64,000 nt of DNA from Devosia soli (GCF_000970455.1 NZ_LAJG01000022.1:186001-250000), one strand, 5' to 3'; shown: positions 42,142 through 50,690, numbered from the stretch's first letter. The notes: generated by a model not told the origin, from the sequence alone. Made by a program: numbers and translations.

Positions 42142-42990
42142 TTAGAAGCCGACAGCTCGCCTAACATCGTCAGGTGTCCAACCCTCGCTGCGCAGATCGG
42201 CGAGGGTTTGGCTGTTTTTAGATTTGGAGAGTTTTTGGCCATCGTCGCCGAGGAGGAGACGGTGGAAGTAATAGTTGGGCGTCGAATAGCCCAGCACCAT
42301 CTGGAGGAGGACGTGAATGTCGGTCGCCGCTTCCATGTCGCGGCCGCGGGTGATGTGGGTGATGCCTTGGGCCGCATCGTCGACGACGACGCTGAAGTGA
42401 TAGCTGGTGCCGATGTCCTTGCGCTGAAGGACGACGTCGCCCCAGCGCTGGGGGCGGGCGTAGCGAATTTGGGGACGATCGGTCAGCGTCGGGCCGATGA
42501 CGGTATAGGTCAGCATGCCGGCCTCCTCGATCGCAAGATCGGTATGGAGGCGGAACTGGACGGGGTCGCCGCGCTGGAAGCGCTCGATGCGCTCGGCATT
42601 GGAGAGATGCTTGCAGGTGCCCGGATAGATCGGCGCGCCATCGGGATCGGTGGCGTCGGCATTGGCGACGATTTCGGCGCGGGTGCAGAAGCAGGGGTAA
42701 ATTAGATCACGCTGGCGCAACCGGTTCGCGGCATCGGCGTAAACTTCAAAGCGCTCGGACTGGATCATGACCGGCTCGGGCCAGGAGAGGCCAAGCCAAT
42801 GGAGATCCTCGACAATCGCTTCGGTAAATTCGGGTTTACAGCGGTTGATGTCGATGTCTTCGATGCGCAAAAGCGCGGTGCCGCCCCAGGTTTTGGCGGC
42901 CGTCCAGGTGACGAACGCAGAAAGAGCGTGGCCGAGATGGAGGCGCCCGTTCGGGCTCGGGGCGAAGCGAAGAAGCGGTTGGTTTGACAT
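42142..42990 (-). CDS. gluQ: Glutamyl-Q tRNA(Asp) synthetase
   Basis: Truncated GluRS-like enzyme of 282 residues that attaches glutamate to queuosine at position 34 of tRNA-Asp. The class I signature is RFAPSPNGRLHLGHALSAF, and the KMSKS-type motif is GQKLSKSKNS. It lacks the anticodon-binding domain of GluRS, and the zinc-region cysteines CFCTR and GTC are as in GluQ. ATG at 42990 gives the standard start; GTG at 43008 is a weaker alternative. Its start codon overlaps that of the divergent alkA gene in the tetranucleotide CATG. Confidence 0.92.
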   Translation of the reverse strand: MSNQPLLRFAPSPNGRLHLGHALSAFVTWTAAKTWGGTALLRIEDIDINRCKPEFTEAIVEDLHWLGLSWPEPVMIQSERFEVYADAANRLRQRDLIYPCFCTRAEIVANADATDPDGAPIYPGTCKHLSNAERIERFQRGDPVQFRLHTDLAIEEAGMLTYTVIGPTLTDRPQIRYARPQRWGDVVLQRKDIGTSYHFSVVVDDAAQGITHITRGRDMEAATDIHVLLQMVLGYSTPNYYFHRLLLGDDGQKLSKSKNSQTLADLRSEGWTPDDVRRAVGF

Positions 42991-43666
42991 GGTTGTTGCA
43001 GTTAGCACTTTCGCGCCGGGCGCGTCACCGCGGATCGATACGCCGGAGGGCGTTGCAGCCCATCTCGATAGCCTGATGGCTTTGGTGCCTCAGTTGATCC
43101 CCTTGCGCGAGCGGGTCGGAGCGGTCTTGCCCCGGGTCAATCCCAAGGGTTTCGCCGGCATGGCCAAGGTGATCTGCGGGCAGCAGCTTTCGGTGCAGAG
43201 CGCGGCAGCGATCTGGGGGCGGTTCGAACAATTGCCCGGGGCATTGGAGCCCGAGAGTTACCTGCTGCTCGACGAGGAGACGGTGCGGGGCGCTGGGTTT
43301 TCGCGTGGCAAATTTGTTGCAGTGCGGACGATTGCCGAAGCGGTGATGGCGGGCGAACTCAACTTTGCCGAAGTGGATGCGCTTCCTGCGGAAGAGGCGA
43401 TCAAGGCGCTGGTGGCGCTCAAGGGTATCGGGCCCTGGACGGCCGAGGTCTATCTGCTCTTTTGTGCGGCGCATCCCGATATTTTTCCCGCTGGCGACCT
43501 GGCTTTGCTCAAGGCGGCGCATCATGGCCTTGGCCTTGACGAGCGTCCGACGATCAAGGAGATGATCGGCATGGCCCAAAACTGGTCGCCGCATCGCTCG
43601 GCGGCGGCTTTATTGTTCTGGCGCTATTTCGCGATGATGCGGGACCGGGAAGGAATTCTCCTATGA
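42989..43666 (+). CDS. alkA: DNA-3-methyladenine glycosylase II (AlkA family)
   Basis: HhH-GPD base-excision repair enzyme of 225 residues which removes alkylated purines. The helix-hairpin-helix is LVALKGIGPWTAEVYLLF, and the catalytic Asp follows in FPAGDLALLKA. VICGQQLSVQSAAAIWGRF is the upstream family motif. The start is ATG at 42989, the only start codon close to the family N-terminus; the frame upstream overlaps gluQ antisense. Its stop overlaps the next gene's ATG (ATGA), so the two are coupled. Confidence 0.9.
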   Translation: MVVAVSTFAPGASPRIDTPEGVAAHLDSLMALVPQLIPLRERVGAVLPRVNPKGFAGMAKVICGQQLSVQSAAAIWGRFEQLPGALEPESYLLLDEETVRGAGFSRGKFVAVRTIAEAVMAGELNFAEVDALPAEEAIKALVALKGIGPWTAEVYLLFCAAHPDIFPAGDLALLKAAHHGLGLDERPTIKEMIGMAQNWSPHRSAAALLFWRYFAMMRDREGILL

Positions 43667-44316
43667 CCAAGCTTTCGGGTCCGATGATGGCGCCGGCCAA
43701 TGGGCAGGCGCCCGATAGCGCAGTGGTGCTGCTGCATGGCTATGGCAGCGACGGCAATGACCTCATTGGCCTGGCGCCGCATTGGCAGAACCTGCTGCCG
43801 GGCGCGCTGTTCGTCGCGCCCAATGCGCCGACGCCGACGGGAATGAGCGGGTTTCAGTGGTTTTCGATCGACTGGACCGGTGATCGCGTCGCTGGGCGGC
43901 AGCGCGGCATTCTGGAAGCGCGGCCGGTGATCGAGGAATTTCTGCGCGATCTCTGGGCGCAGACTGGCATTGCGCCCGAGCGCACAATTCTTGCTGGCTT
44001 TAGCCAAGGGGCCATGATGGCGCTTCACACCGGCACCGCGCTCAAGGAGCAACTGATGGGCGTTATCGGCTTTTCAGGCGCTTATCTGCCGCCCGACGGG
44101 CTCGGTGGCGATAGTCTCGCCAAGCCGCCGATCTGCCTTGTTCACGGGGACATAGATCAGGTGGTCGATCCCAATCTCTCAAGCGATGCCAATGCCGTGC
44201 TGACCGAGGCGGGTTTCGATGTGAACTATCATGTCAGTCGCGGCGTAGGCCATGGGATTTCGCCCGATGGCTTGAGCTTTGCCAGCGATTTCATCGCGAA
44301 AATTGTCCCGAAATAA
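43663..44316 (+). CDS. Phospholipase/carboxylesterase family alpha/beta hydrolase
   Basis: Serine hydrolase of 217 residues of the YpfH/acyl-protein thioesterase group. The oxyanion region is VVLLHGYGSDGNDLIGLA, the nucleophile is in LAGFSQGAMMAL, the Asp in VHGDIDQVVDP, and the His in RGVGHGISPD, giving a complete triad. There is no signal peptide, so it is cytosolic. It is translationally coupled to alkA (ATGA overlap). The substrate is unknown. Confidence 0.88.
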   Translation: MTKLSGPMMAPANGQAPDSAVVLLHGYGSDGNDLIGLAPHWQNLLPGALFVAPNAPTPTGMSGFQWFSIDWTGDRVAGRQRGILEARPVIEEFLRDLWAQTGIAPERTILAGFSQGAMMALHTGTALKEQLMGVIGFSGAYLPPDGLGGDSLAKPPICLVHGDIDQVVDPNLSSDANAVLTEAGFDVNYHVSRGVGHGISPDGLSFASDFIAKIVPK

Positions 44317-44405
44317 GTCCTTCATCCCCGCTTCACAGCTCTGACACAAAGAGCTTAGTATAAAGGGGCTATGGACTTAACAGATTCCCGTTCCGGGAGA
44401 CTCTC

Positions 44406-44963
44406 GTGACCATCCATGTGTCGCCTGAGGCCTGTCCCGCTCTCGTGTTGAACGCCGATTTTCGGCCGCTCAGCTATTACCCGCTCTCGCTATGGTCTTG
44501 GCAGGACGCGATCAAGGCGGTGTTCCTCGAGCGTGTAAACATCATGTCGCATTATGACACGGTTATCCATTCGCCCAGTTTCGAAATGCGATTGCCGAGC
44601 GTGGTTTCGCTCAAGGATTATGTGAAGCCGGCGCGGCATCCGGCCTTTACCCGCTTCAACGTCTTCTTGCGCGATCGCTTCCAGTGCCAATATTGCGGCT
44701 CGCGTGATGACCTGACCTTCGATCACGTCATTCCGCGCTCAAAGGGCGGGCTGACGACGTGGGAAAACGTGGTGGCAGCCTGCGCCCCGTGTAACCTCAA
44801 GAAGGCCAACCGGCTGCCGAGCGAGATCAAGATGTTTCCGCACCAGGCGCCCTTTGCGCCAACCGTGCATGATCTCCACAATAATGGTCGGGCCTTCCCG
44901 CCCAATCACCTGCACAAGAGCTGGCTCGATTATCTCTATTGGGACATCGAGCTCGAGCCCTAG
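44406..44963 (+). CDS. HNH endonuclease family protein
   Basis: Protein of 185 residues. The HNH core holds two zinc CxxC pairs, CQYCGSRDDLTFDHVIPRSKGG and ACAPCNLKKANR, with the catalytic His in FDHVIP and Asn in WENVV. The N-terminal NADFRPLSYYPLSLWSWQDAI is typical of a chromosomal HNH group widespread in proteobacteria and cyanobacteria, of unknown role, not a homing enzyme. The start is GTG at 44406 with GGGAG seven bases upstream. Confidence 0.9.
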   Translation: MTIHVSPEACPALVLNADFRPLSYYPLSLWSWQDAIKAVFLERVNIMSHYDTVIHSPSFEMRLPSVVSLKDYVKPARHPAFTRFNVFLRDRFQCQYCGSRDDLTFDHVIPRSKGGLTTWENVVAACAPCNLKKANRLPSEIKMFPHQAPFAPTVHDLHNNGRAFPPNHLHKSWLDYLYWDIELEP

Positions 44964-44982
44964 GCTTGCGGGTTTTGGTCTT

Positions 44983-45008
44983 AATAACTATTATTGGCTG
45001 GTGCCAAT
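44983..45008. promoter_or_regulatory. Probable ParD operator
   Basis: Two overlapping inverted repeats: AATAA-CTA-TTATT (44983-44995) and ATTGGC-TGGT-GCCAAT (44993-45008), both perfect, ending 15 bases before the parD start. Toxin-antitoxin operons are normally autorepressed through such palindromes. Confidence 0.55.
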
Positions 45009-45023
45009 GATGGAGATTGAGCC

Positions 45024-45284
45024 ATGGCGATCAGTGCAGATCTGGGTGCAGCACTCGAAAAGGTCGTGAATGATCTCGTCGAAAACGGGCGGTATAATTC
45101 CAAGAGCGAAGTTTTGCGCGAAGGCGTGCGGCTGGTGCAGGAGCGCGAGGCGCGATTGCGGGAACTGGACGCCGCGCTGGCGGCGGGGCAAGCGGATATC
45201 GACGCTGGTAAAACCAAGCCGATCGAGGAAGTTTTCGAGCGCCTTATCGCCAAGTATGAATCCATGGCGAAGGTGAGTGGCTGA
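45024..45284 (+). CDS. parD: Antitoxin, ParD family
   Basis: Ribbon-helix-helix antitoxin of 86 residues. The N-terminal DNA-binding fold shows AALEKVVNDLVENGRYNSKSEVLREGVRLV, including the ParD text GRYxSxSEVLREGLR. The C-terminal half, charged and helical, is the toxin-binding part. ATG at 45024 follows GGAGA. The stop overlaps the toxin start by one base (TGATG). It probably represses its own operon through the palindromes at 44983. Confidence 0.9.
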   Translation: MAISADLGAALEKVVNDLVENGRYNSKSEVLREGVRLVQEREARLRELDAALAAGQADIDAGKTKPIEEVFERLIAKYESMAKVSG

Positions 45285-45580
45285 TGCATGTAACCGTCTC
45301 TCACCTTGCGGAAGCGGACATCGAGACGATTACGGATTTCATCGCGGCAGATAACCCGCTGCGCGCCCTCTCATTTGCCAAAGAGCTTTTGAAGGTGTGC
45401 CTAGCTTTAGCCGACACACCTTTCCGATTCGCACAGCTAGAGAACTACGAGGCCATTGGATACCGAAGGCGTATCTATGAAAGATATTCCATCATTTATC
45501 AGGTCAATGGCGCAGAAGTTGTCATCGTCCGCATCATTTCTAGTGCAATGGATGTGGATATTGCACTTGGGCAAAACTGA
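45284..45580 (+). CDS. parE: Toxin, ParE/RelE family
   Basis: Protein of 98 residues with the ParE/RelE fold: SHLAEADIETITDFIAADNP, FRFAQLENYEAIGYRRRIYERYSIIYQV and VIVRIISSAMD. ParE toxins poison DNA gyrase; RelE toxins cut mRNA. The ParD partner favours the gyrase type. The gene is intact, and its start is coupled to parD. AT content rises in the toxin gene relative to its neighbours, consistent with an acquired module, though no mobile element is visible. Confidence 0.87.
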   Translation: MHVTVSHLAEADIETITDFIAADNPLRALSFAKELLKVCLALADTPFRFAQLENYEAIGYRRRIYERYSIIYQVNGAEVVIVRIISSAMDVDIALGQN

Positions 45581-45587
45581 TCGCTGA

Positions 45588-46091
45588 CTAGCCCTTCCGG
45601 CGTGCCTGAAACACCATCGCGGCGATCAGGAGCACCACCATGACCAGCGAGATCAGGGCGTTGTAGCCGGCGAGCGAAATGCCGAGGAAGCGGAACTGGA
45701 CAACATCGCAGCCGATGACGGGCGTCATGTTGTTGAGCTGGTCAAAGCTCATGGGGCCGCCGACGCCGGTGCAGGCCGTTGGGCCGGGCCAGAAGTGCCA
45801 TTCGACGCCGGCATGGTAGGCGCCCATATAGGTACCCCAGGCGAAGATCGCGGTGGCGATGGCCATGGCGATATACCAGACAGGCAGCGGCAGGCGGTTC
45901 CAGAGAATGAAGATCAGCGCGAGGAGCGGCAGGCCCCAATAATAGGCAAGGCGCTGTTCGAGGCAGAGCTCGCACGGCTGCAAGCCCCCGATATATTGGC
46001 TGCCAAGGGCTCCCAGAATGGTCGCGAAGCCGAGGAAAAATGCTGCGCCGGTGGCGAGCTTGTCGAGGGGGCGAGAGGCCAGAGTTGCCAT
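45588..46091 (-). CDS. dsbB: Disulfide bond formation protein DsbB family
   Basis: Inner-membrane quinone-linked oxidase that re-oxidises DsbA, about 167 residues. Four predicted helices; the first periplasmic loop has LQPCELCLEQR with the CxxC pair (Cys40, Cys43), and the second loop has TACTG and VIGCDVV, supplying the second cysteine pair. ATG at 46091 is preferred; an in-frame TTG at 46103 is possible. It converges on parE with only seven bases between. Confidence 0.88.
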   Translation of the reverse strand: MATLASRPLDKLATGAAFFLGFATILGALGSQYIGGLQPCELCLEQRLAYYWGLPLLALIFILWNRLPLPVWYIAMAIATAIFAWGTYMGAYHAGVEWHFWPGPTACTGVGGPMSFDQLNNMTPVIGCDVVQFRFLGISLAGYNALISLVMVVLLIAAMVFQARRKG

Positions 46092-46169
46092 GAAAATTCT
46101 CAAGTGACGCTTGGAGTTGGTGCGATAGCCCCGCTTTGCGGCAAAAACCAGCGGAGCACGGGGACGTGA

Positions 46170-46997
46170 TCAAGTGTTTGGGGCGATACCGAGTTTGGCC
46201 GCAAGCGCCATGGCATTTGCCGGCGCATGCAGTTTGTCCTCGTGGACGAAATAGGCATAGGTGTCTATGCCCCCATCGCGCCAGCCGGTAATGGTTGTGG
46301 CGAGATCGTCGATGTCTGCGTCCTCGTAACCAGTGGGCTCTGGGCGGGCTGGGCCTTGCAGGCGGCAATAGGCGAAATCGGCGGTCAGCTCGCGGCTTGG
46401 ATTGTCGATCGTATCGGCAATGACGCGGGCGACGTTATGTTCGCGCAGCAGCGCATCGACCTCTGCCGTATAAAAGCTCAGATGGCGCATCTCGATGGCG
46501 TGGCGGAAAGCTGTGAGGCCATTGGCCTCAAGATAGGGCGGCGCCTTAGCGCCGTCCGCCTTGCTCGCCAAGGCGAGATAACTGTCGATGTCGCGTGGCA
46601 GAGCAGCGAGGAAAACTGAAAAGCTTATGGGATCGTAGCTGAGATTGGGCGGCAACTGCCAGACGAAAGGCCCCAGGCGATCCCCAAGGGCCAAGGGACC
46701 GGAGGCGAAGAAGCCGGCGAGCGCATCGGTTGCGTTTTTGAGCCGCTTGATATGGGTGACAAGCTGCGGGCCTTTGACGGAGAACTGAAAACCTTCAGGC
46801 GTTTCAGCCGCCCACTTGGAAAAACTCTCGGGCTTCTGGTTGCCACGGAATGTGGCGTTGATCTCGATGCTCGTCAGATGCCGGCTCGCATAGTTGAGCT
46901 CTTTCTTTTGAACGAGGCCTTCTGGAAAGAAAGTGCCGCGCCAGGGTGCGAAAACCCAGCCTGCCGTTCCCGTGCGGATCGTTCCTGTCTTGCTCAT
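46170..46997 (-). CDS. DUF72 domain protein
   Basis: Protein of 275 residues with a TIM-barrel-like DUF72 fold: RTGTAGWVFAPWRGTFFPEGL, then INATFRGNQKPESFSKWAAETPEGFQFSVKGPQLVTH, FVWQLPPNL and DAYAYFVHEDKLHAPANA-like C-terminal text (here DTYAYFVHEDKLHAP). The function of the family is unknown; Glu and Arg residues in the barrel suggest a nucleotide- or sugar-related role, but this is unproven. ATG at 46997 is clear. Confidence 0.87.
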   Translation of the reverse strand: MSKTGTIRTGTAGWVFAPWRGTFFPEGLVQKKELNYASRHLTSIEINATFRGNQKPESFSKWAAETPEGFQFSVKGPQLVTHIKRLKNATDALAGFFASGPLALGDRLGPFVWQLPPNLSYDPISFSVFLAALPRDIDSYLALASKADGAKAPPYLEANGLTAFRHAIEMRHLSFYTAEVDALLREHNVARVIADTIDNPSRELTADFAYCRLQGPARPEPTGYEDADIDDLATTITGWRDGGIDTYAYFVHEDKLHAPANAMALAAKLGIAPNT

Positions 46998-47109
46998 GGC
47001 CCCATTCCCTTCGCCGCAAGCTTGGCTGAGTGCGATGTGATTGGCAATCTTGGGGTTGTGTTGGGCTGTGGTCAGGTTCTGGTAATGCTTTTTTGCCTTA
47101 TTAGTCCTT

Positions 47110-47940
47110 ATGGTGAACGAAGTGTTTCAAAGGCCGGGATTGCGCGTGACCACGCTTTTGTCGACTGCCGCTTTTGCCCTGCTGGCCAATTCCGCCATTG
47201 CCTGCGAAGCCCTCGACATGGCCCCGGGCGGGAGGGTCGTCGAAGTCACCGATGGGGATACCGTGGTGCTCGACGATGGGCGCCGGGTCAGGATGATCGG
47301 CACGCAGGCGCCGAAACTGCCGCTCGGCCGGGAGGGTTTTGAAACGTGGCCGTTGGCCCCTGAGGCGCAAAAGGTCCTTTCCGAGTTGACGCTCGATAAA
47401 TCGGTGCGCCTCGGCTTTGGAGGAGAGAGAATCGACCGCTACGACCGGACCCTTGCGCATCTATTCGTCGAGACGGCAGACGGAGAAATCTGGGCGCAGC
47501 TTTTCATGGTCGAGAAGGGGCTCGCCAGGGTTTATTCCTTTCCTGACAACCGGGCTTGCCTCGATCTGCTTTTCGCCGCCGAGGCACGGGCGCGCACGGA
47601 CCGGCTTGGCATTTGGACCAATCCCTATTACAGCGTGCGGGCGGCGGACCGACCGGGCGAGTTACTGAATCGGGTTGGACATTACGAACTGGTCGAAGGC
47701 CGGGTGCTCCTGGCCGACCGATCCGGCTCTCGTGTCTATCTCAATTTCGGGCGCTTCTGGAAAGAAGACTTTACCGCCGTGATCGAGGGTCCGGCCCTGC
47801 GCCTTTTCGAGGCGGATGGGATGGATCCGACAGTGCTTGAGGGGGCGCTGGTTCGAATCAGAGGATGGGTGGACGATCGGGATGGTCCACGCATCGAAAT
47901 TACCCATCCCGAGCAGATCGAGGTTTTGGCGACGCGATGA
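47110..47940 (+). CDS. Secreted thermonuclease-like (SNase domain) protein
   Basis: Protein of up to 276 residues: a signal peptide ending near NSAIAC, then a staphylococcal-nuclease-like OB fold with VVEVTDGDTVVLDDGRRVRMIGTQAP, the catalytic region ERIDRYDRTLAHLFV and GLARVY, and a C-terminal extension of about 100 residues with a second beta-rich region. The Asp residues of the calcium site are present, so an active nuclease is plausible. ATG at 47110 lacks a ribosome site; GTG at 47146 would give a cleaner signal peptide. The stop overlaps the M48 start (ATGA). Confidence 0.85.
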   Translation: MVNEVFQRPGLRVTTLLSTAAFALLANSAIACEALDMAPGGRVVEVTDGDTVVLDDGRRVRMIGTQAPKLPLGREGFETWPLAPEAQKVLSELTLDKSVRLGFGGERIDRYDRTLAHLFVETADGEIWAQLFMVEKGLARVYSFPDNRACLDLLFAAEARARTDRLGIWTNPYYSVRAADRPGELLNRVGHYELVEGRVLLADRSGSRVYLNFGRFWKEDFTAVIEGPALRLFEADGMDPTVLEGALVRIRGWVDDRDGPRIEITHPEQIEVLATR

Positions 47941-49415
47941 CGGCGCTTTCTCTGTCCAAGTCCCTGCGCCTCGGCGCGCTAGCCCTGTCCGTCCTGGTTG
48001 TCGCGTCGTGCTCGTCGCTGACCGGGAAATCCGTTGCCGTCACCAAGACGGGGGATAATCCCGCCCCCATGGTGGTGCCGGAGGGGACCGAACCCGACGA
48101 CGTCGTTATCGGGCGTCGCGAGCATCCGCGCATTATTGCTGCCTATGGTGGGGTTTATTCCGACCGCGAAGCCGAGATCATGGTGGCGCGGATCGTCGGA
48201 CGGCTCCTCGCGGCCGCCAATCAACCCAATGCGCAATTCCAGGTGACGATTCTCGATACGTCCGAGGTCAATGCCTTCGCGTTGCCGGGCGGCTATATCT
48301 ATGTGACGCGCGGTATTCTGGCGCTGGCTTCGGATACGAGCGAACTGGCGGCAGTGCTGGCGCACGAAATCGCCCACGTAACACTGCGCCATGCGCGGGC
48401 ACGCACAGACAAGACGCGGACGACGCAGATTGTCGATCGCGTCGTCACCGGCATTTTTGGCGGCGACACGTCGACGGATGCGACGGCAAACCGGACGCGT
48501 GAATCCCTCGCTGCTTTCGGCCAGAGCCAGGAGCTGGAGGCCGACCGCGAGGGCATCAAGTTTGCCGGCAAGGCAGGGTTCGACCCCCAGGCGGCCTCGC
48601 GCTTCCTCGGTGTCATGAGCCGGTTCGCGGCGTTCTCGGCTGGCGAAAAGGCGGGAGACGACGGGTTCCTTTCGTCGCACCCGTCGACGCCGCAGCGCAT
48701 CCAGAAGGCTGTGGAAACGTCGCAGCAGATGTTTGGCTCGGCCAGTGTCGGCGAAACCGACCGCAACGGCTACATGGCGGCGATTTCGGGACTGGCTTTT
48801 GGCGACAGCCCATCGCAGGGCTCAATCGTTGGCAATCGCTTCATCCAGTCGGGTTCGAAGTTCACCTTCACCGTGCCGCAGGGCTATACGCTGCAAACGG
48901 CGCAGAGCGCGGTGGTCGGCGTAGCCGGGGACGGCGAAGCGGTGCGTTTCGACAGCGCCGATGTGCAGCCGAACATGCCTCTGACGGACTATCTGAAGTC
49001 GGGCTGGATTGCCGGGCTCAAGTCCGAAACGGTCACTTCGCATACCTATAACGGCATCGAGATGGCGTCGGGCCTGGCGCAGACGGATCAGTGGTTCTTC
49101 CGCGTGGCGGTTATGCGGCTCGACGGGGCGGTCTATCGCTTCATCTTCGCGGCCAAGGCCGACAGCCAGCGCTTTGCAGCCGGAGCCGACGCGACGATCA
49201 AGAGTTTCCGCCGCGCCGAAGCCGCCGATCTCAACCAGATCCGCAAGCTATCGATGCGCGTGGTGACGGCCAAGGCCGGCGATACGGCAGACAAGCTCGC
49301 CGCGCAGATGGCCGGCATTCCGGGTGGACGCGACCTCTTCTATATCCTCAACAACCTTTATCCGGGTGATCCGGTCAAAGTTGGCGAGCGGTACAAGGTC
49401 GTAGGGCCGAATTAG
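47937..49415 (+). CDS. M48 family metalloprotease lipoprotein with C-terminal LysM-like domain
   Basis: Periplasmic lipoprotein of 492 residues. The signal ends in the lipobox VVASC (Cys25). The zinc protease motif is HEIAH (His143, Glu144, His147) with the third ligand Glu201 in ELEADREG, as in BepA/YfgC-type outer-membrane quality-control proteases. The C-terminal segment (RVVTAKAGDTADKLAAQM to YKVVGPN) resembles a LysM peptidoglycan-binding domain and could anchor it at the wall. ATG at 47937 overlaps the SNase stop. No TPR repeats are seen, unlike BepA. Confidence 0.9.
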   Translation: MTALSLSKSLRLGALALSVLVVASCSSLTGKSVAVTKTGDNPAPMVVPEGTEPDDVVIGRREHPRIIAAYGGVYSDREAEIMVARIVGRLLAAANQPNAQFQVTILDTSEVNAFALPGGYIYVTRGILALASDTSELAAVLAHEIAHVTLRHARARTDKTRTTQIVDRVVTGIFGGDTSTDATANRTRESLAAFGQSQELEADREGIKFAGKAGFDPQAASRFLGVMSRFAAFSAGEKAGDDGFLSSHPSTPQRIQKAVETSQQMFGSASVGETDRNGYMAAISGLAFGDSPSQGSIVGNRFIQSGSKFTFTVPQGYTLQTAQSAVVGVAGDGEAVRFDSADVQPNMPLTDYLKSGWIAGLKSETVTSHTYNGIEMASGLAQTDQWFFRVAVMRLDGAVYRFIFAAKADSQRFAAGADATIKSFRRAEAADLNQIRKLSMRVVTAKAGDTADKLAAQMAGIPGGRDLFYILNNLYPGDPVKVGERYKVVGPN

Positions 49416-49421
49416 GCTTTG

Positions 49422-49832
49422 CTAAAGCAAATCACAGAGAGCCGCGATGAGCGGCTCGTCGGCGGGCGGCATCGGGTAATCCCGCAGCGCCTGCGGGCGG
49501 ACCCATTTGAGGGCCTTGTGTTCATTGGTCGTCGGCGTGCCCTGCCAGCGACGGCAGACATAGAGCGGCATCAAGAGATGCATTTGCTCGTAGGAGTGGC
49601 TGGCAAAGGATAGCGGCGCGAGGCAGGCCTCCTTGGTTTCGACGGCCAGTTCCTCGCGCAATTCGCGGATCAATGCGGCTTCCGGGGTTTCGCCGGTCTC
49701 GACCTTGCCGCCGGGAAATTCCCACATGCCGGCCATATGCTTGCCTTCGGGGCGCTGCGCGATGAGGACCCGACGGTCGGTGTCCACCAGCGCGCAAGCG
49801 ACGACGAGAAGGATCGGTTTGGCTTCGCTCAC
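49422..49832 (-). CDS. mutT: MutT-type Nudix hydrolase (8-oxo-dGTP diphosphatase)
   Basis: Protein of 136 residues with a complete Nudix box, from G41 (GGKVETGETPEAALIRELREEL), and the WEFPGG lead-in, together typical of MutT, which removes 8-oxo-dGTP. It begins at GTG 49832, overlapping the GNAT stop (GTGA), so the two are coupled. The argJ-GNAT-mutT order is a known Rhizobiales arrangement. Confidence 0.9.
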   Translation of the reverse strand: MSEAKPILLVVACALVDTDRRVLIAQRPEGKHMAGMWEFPGGKVETGETPEAALIRELREELAVETKEACLAPLSFASHSYEQMHLLMPLYVCRRWQGTPTTNEHKALKWVRPQALRDYPMPPADEPLIAALCDLL

Positions 49833-50587
49833 TTGGCGGCTCCGGGGATGCGATAGCTATAGTCGTATTGATGAGCAAAGCCGAGGCCCTGGTAGAGGCC
49901 CTGGGCGCCGAGATTATCCGCCTGGACATTGAGGGCAGCGATTTTAGCGCCTTTCTCCCTTGCCCAATGAAGGCCAGTGCGCATCATGGCGCCGGCAAGA
50001 CCCTGGCGGCGGCGCGTGGGGTCGGTGATGACATTGCCGGTGATGACGATGCCGTTGGAAATAGCCATCAGGCCTGCAGCCACGGCTTGACCGTCTCGCT
50101 CGATGACAATTCCCGTGGCCGGAACAGCCATGACGGCGAGAAGCGCCGTCATCCGTGCCATCATCGCATCGTCATGGCCCTGCAGTTTTTGCTGGGCGGC
50201 GAGAAAGGCCGGATCGAGAAGAGGAAGCAGTCTGCCCTTCGGATCGGGCGCGTGGTCGCCAAGTTCCATCGCGTAGAGATAGGAGTGGTCGATGGTCTGC
50301 CATCCGGCTTCGTCCAAAGCCTCATTAAGGGCTGGAGCAGAGAGCGGCGTGATGCGGAAGACCGGCTTAACGCCGCGGACAACAAGCCAGGAGCTGGCGC
50401 CGATGATGCGATCTTCCACATCGGCGTCGTCATTGGGATCAAAGCACTGAACCGAATTGGCGCGCTTGGTATAGCCGCCGGCGGCGCGACGCACCCAATT
50501 GCCGTCCCATTTCACGTCAATGCCGGGCCAGCATTCAAGGCCGGCGCGCTCGAAGGTGTCGACGGAGGGAAGGGGGAATTGGGTCAT
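49829..50587 (-). CDS. GNAT family N-acetyltransferase
   Basis: Protein of 252 residues. The C-terminal GNAT domain has the acetyl-CoA loop RRRQGLAGAMMRTGLHWAREKG (QxxGxA) and LNVQADNLGAQGLYQGLGF. The N-terminal 120 residues form a second, degenerate GNAT-like half (VRRAAGGYTKRANSV), as in several paired-fold acetyltransferases. The substrate is unknown; adjacency to argJ suggests, without proof, an amino-acid related role. Confidence 0.85.
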   Translation of the reverse strand: MTQFPLPSVDTFERAGLECWPGIDVKWDGNWVRRAAGGYTKRANSVQCFDPNDDADVEDRIIGASSWLVVRGVKPVFRITPLSAPALNEALDEAGWQTIDHSYLYAMELGDHAPDPKGRLLPLLDPAFLAAQQKLQGHDDAMMARMTALLAVMAVPATGIVIERDGQAVAAGLMAISNGIVITGNVITDPTRRRQGLAGAMMRTGLHWAREKGAKIAALNVQADNLGAQGLYQGLGFAHQYDYSYRIPGAAK

Positions 50588-50619
50588 GGGTTTCTTGGTT
50601 TCCGGCCAAAATCACCGGC

Positions 50620-50690
50620 TGTCATCCCAGAATTGGGCCTAGATCCATCTTGAGATCTCAGGATGGGACCCGGCCTTCGCCGGGGTGACA
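50620..50690. repeat. Intergenic palindromic repeat, family C (copy 2)
   Basis: GTCATCCCAGAATTGGG, then ATCCATCTTGAGATCTCAGGAT and GGGACCCGGCCTTCGCCGGGG. The internal ATCTTGAGAT / ATCTCAGGAT arms and the CCCGGCCTTCGCCGGG hairpin match copy 1 at 35379, but the left hairpin is degenerate. It lies between argJ and the GNAT gene. Confidence 0.72.

Noticed and set aside
44341..44364. CTGACA and TATAAA as a promoter for the HNH gene
   Set aside because: The spacer is only 12 bases, too short for sigma-70, and no better pair was found.
47855..47870. GGTTCGAATC text resembling a tRNA T-loop
   Set aside because: It lies inside the SNase gene, and no acceptor stem, D arm or anticodon arm can be folded around it.
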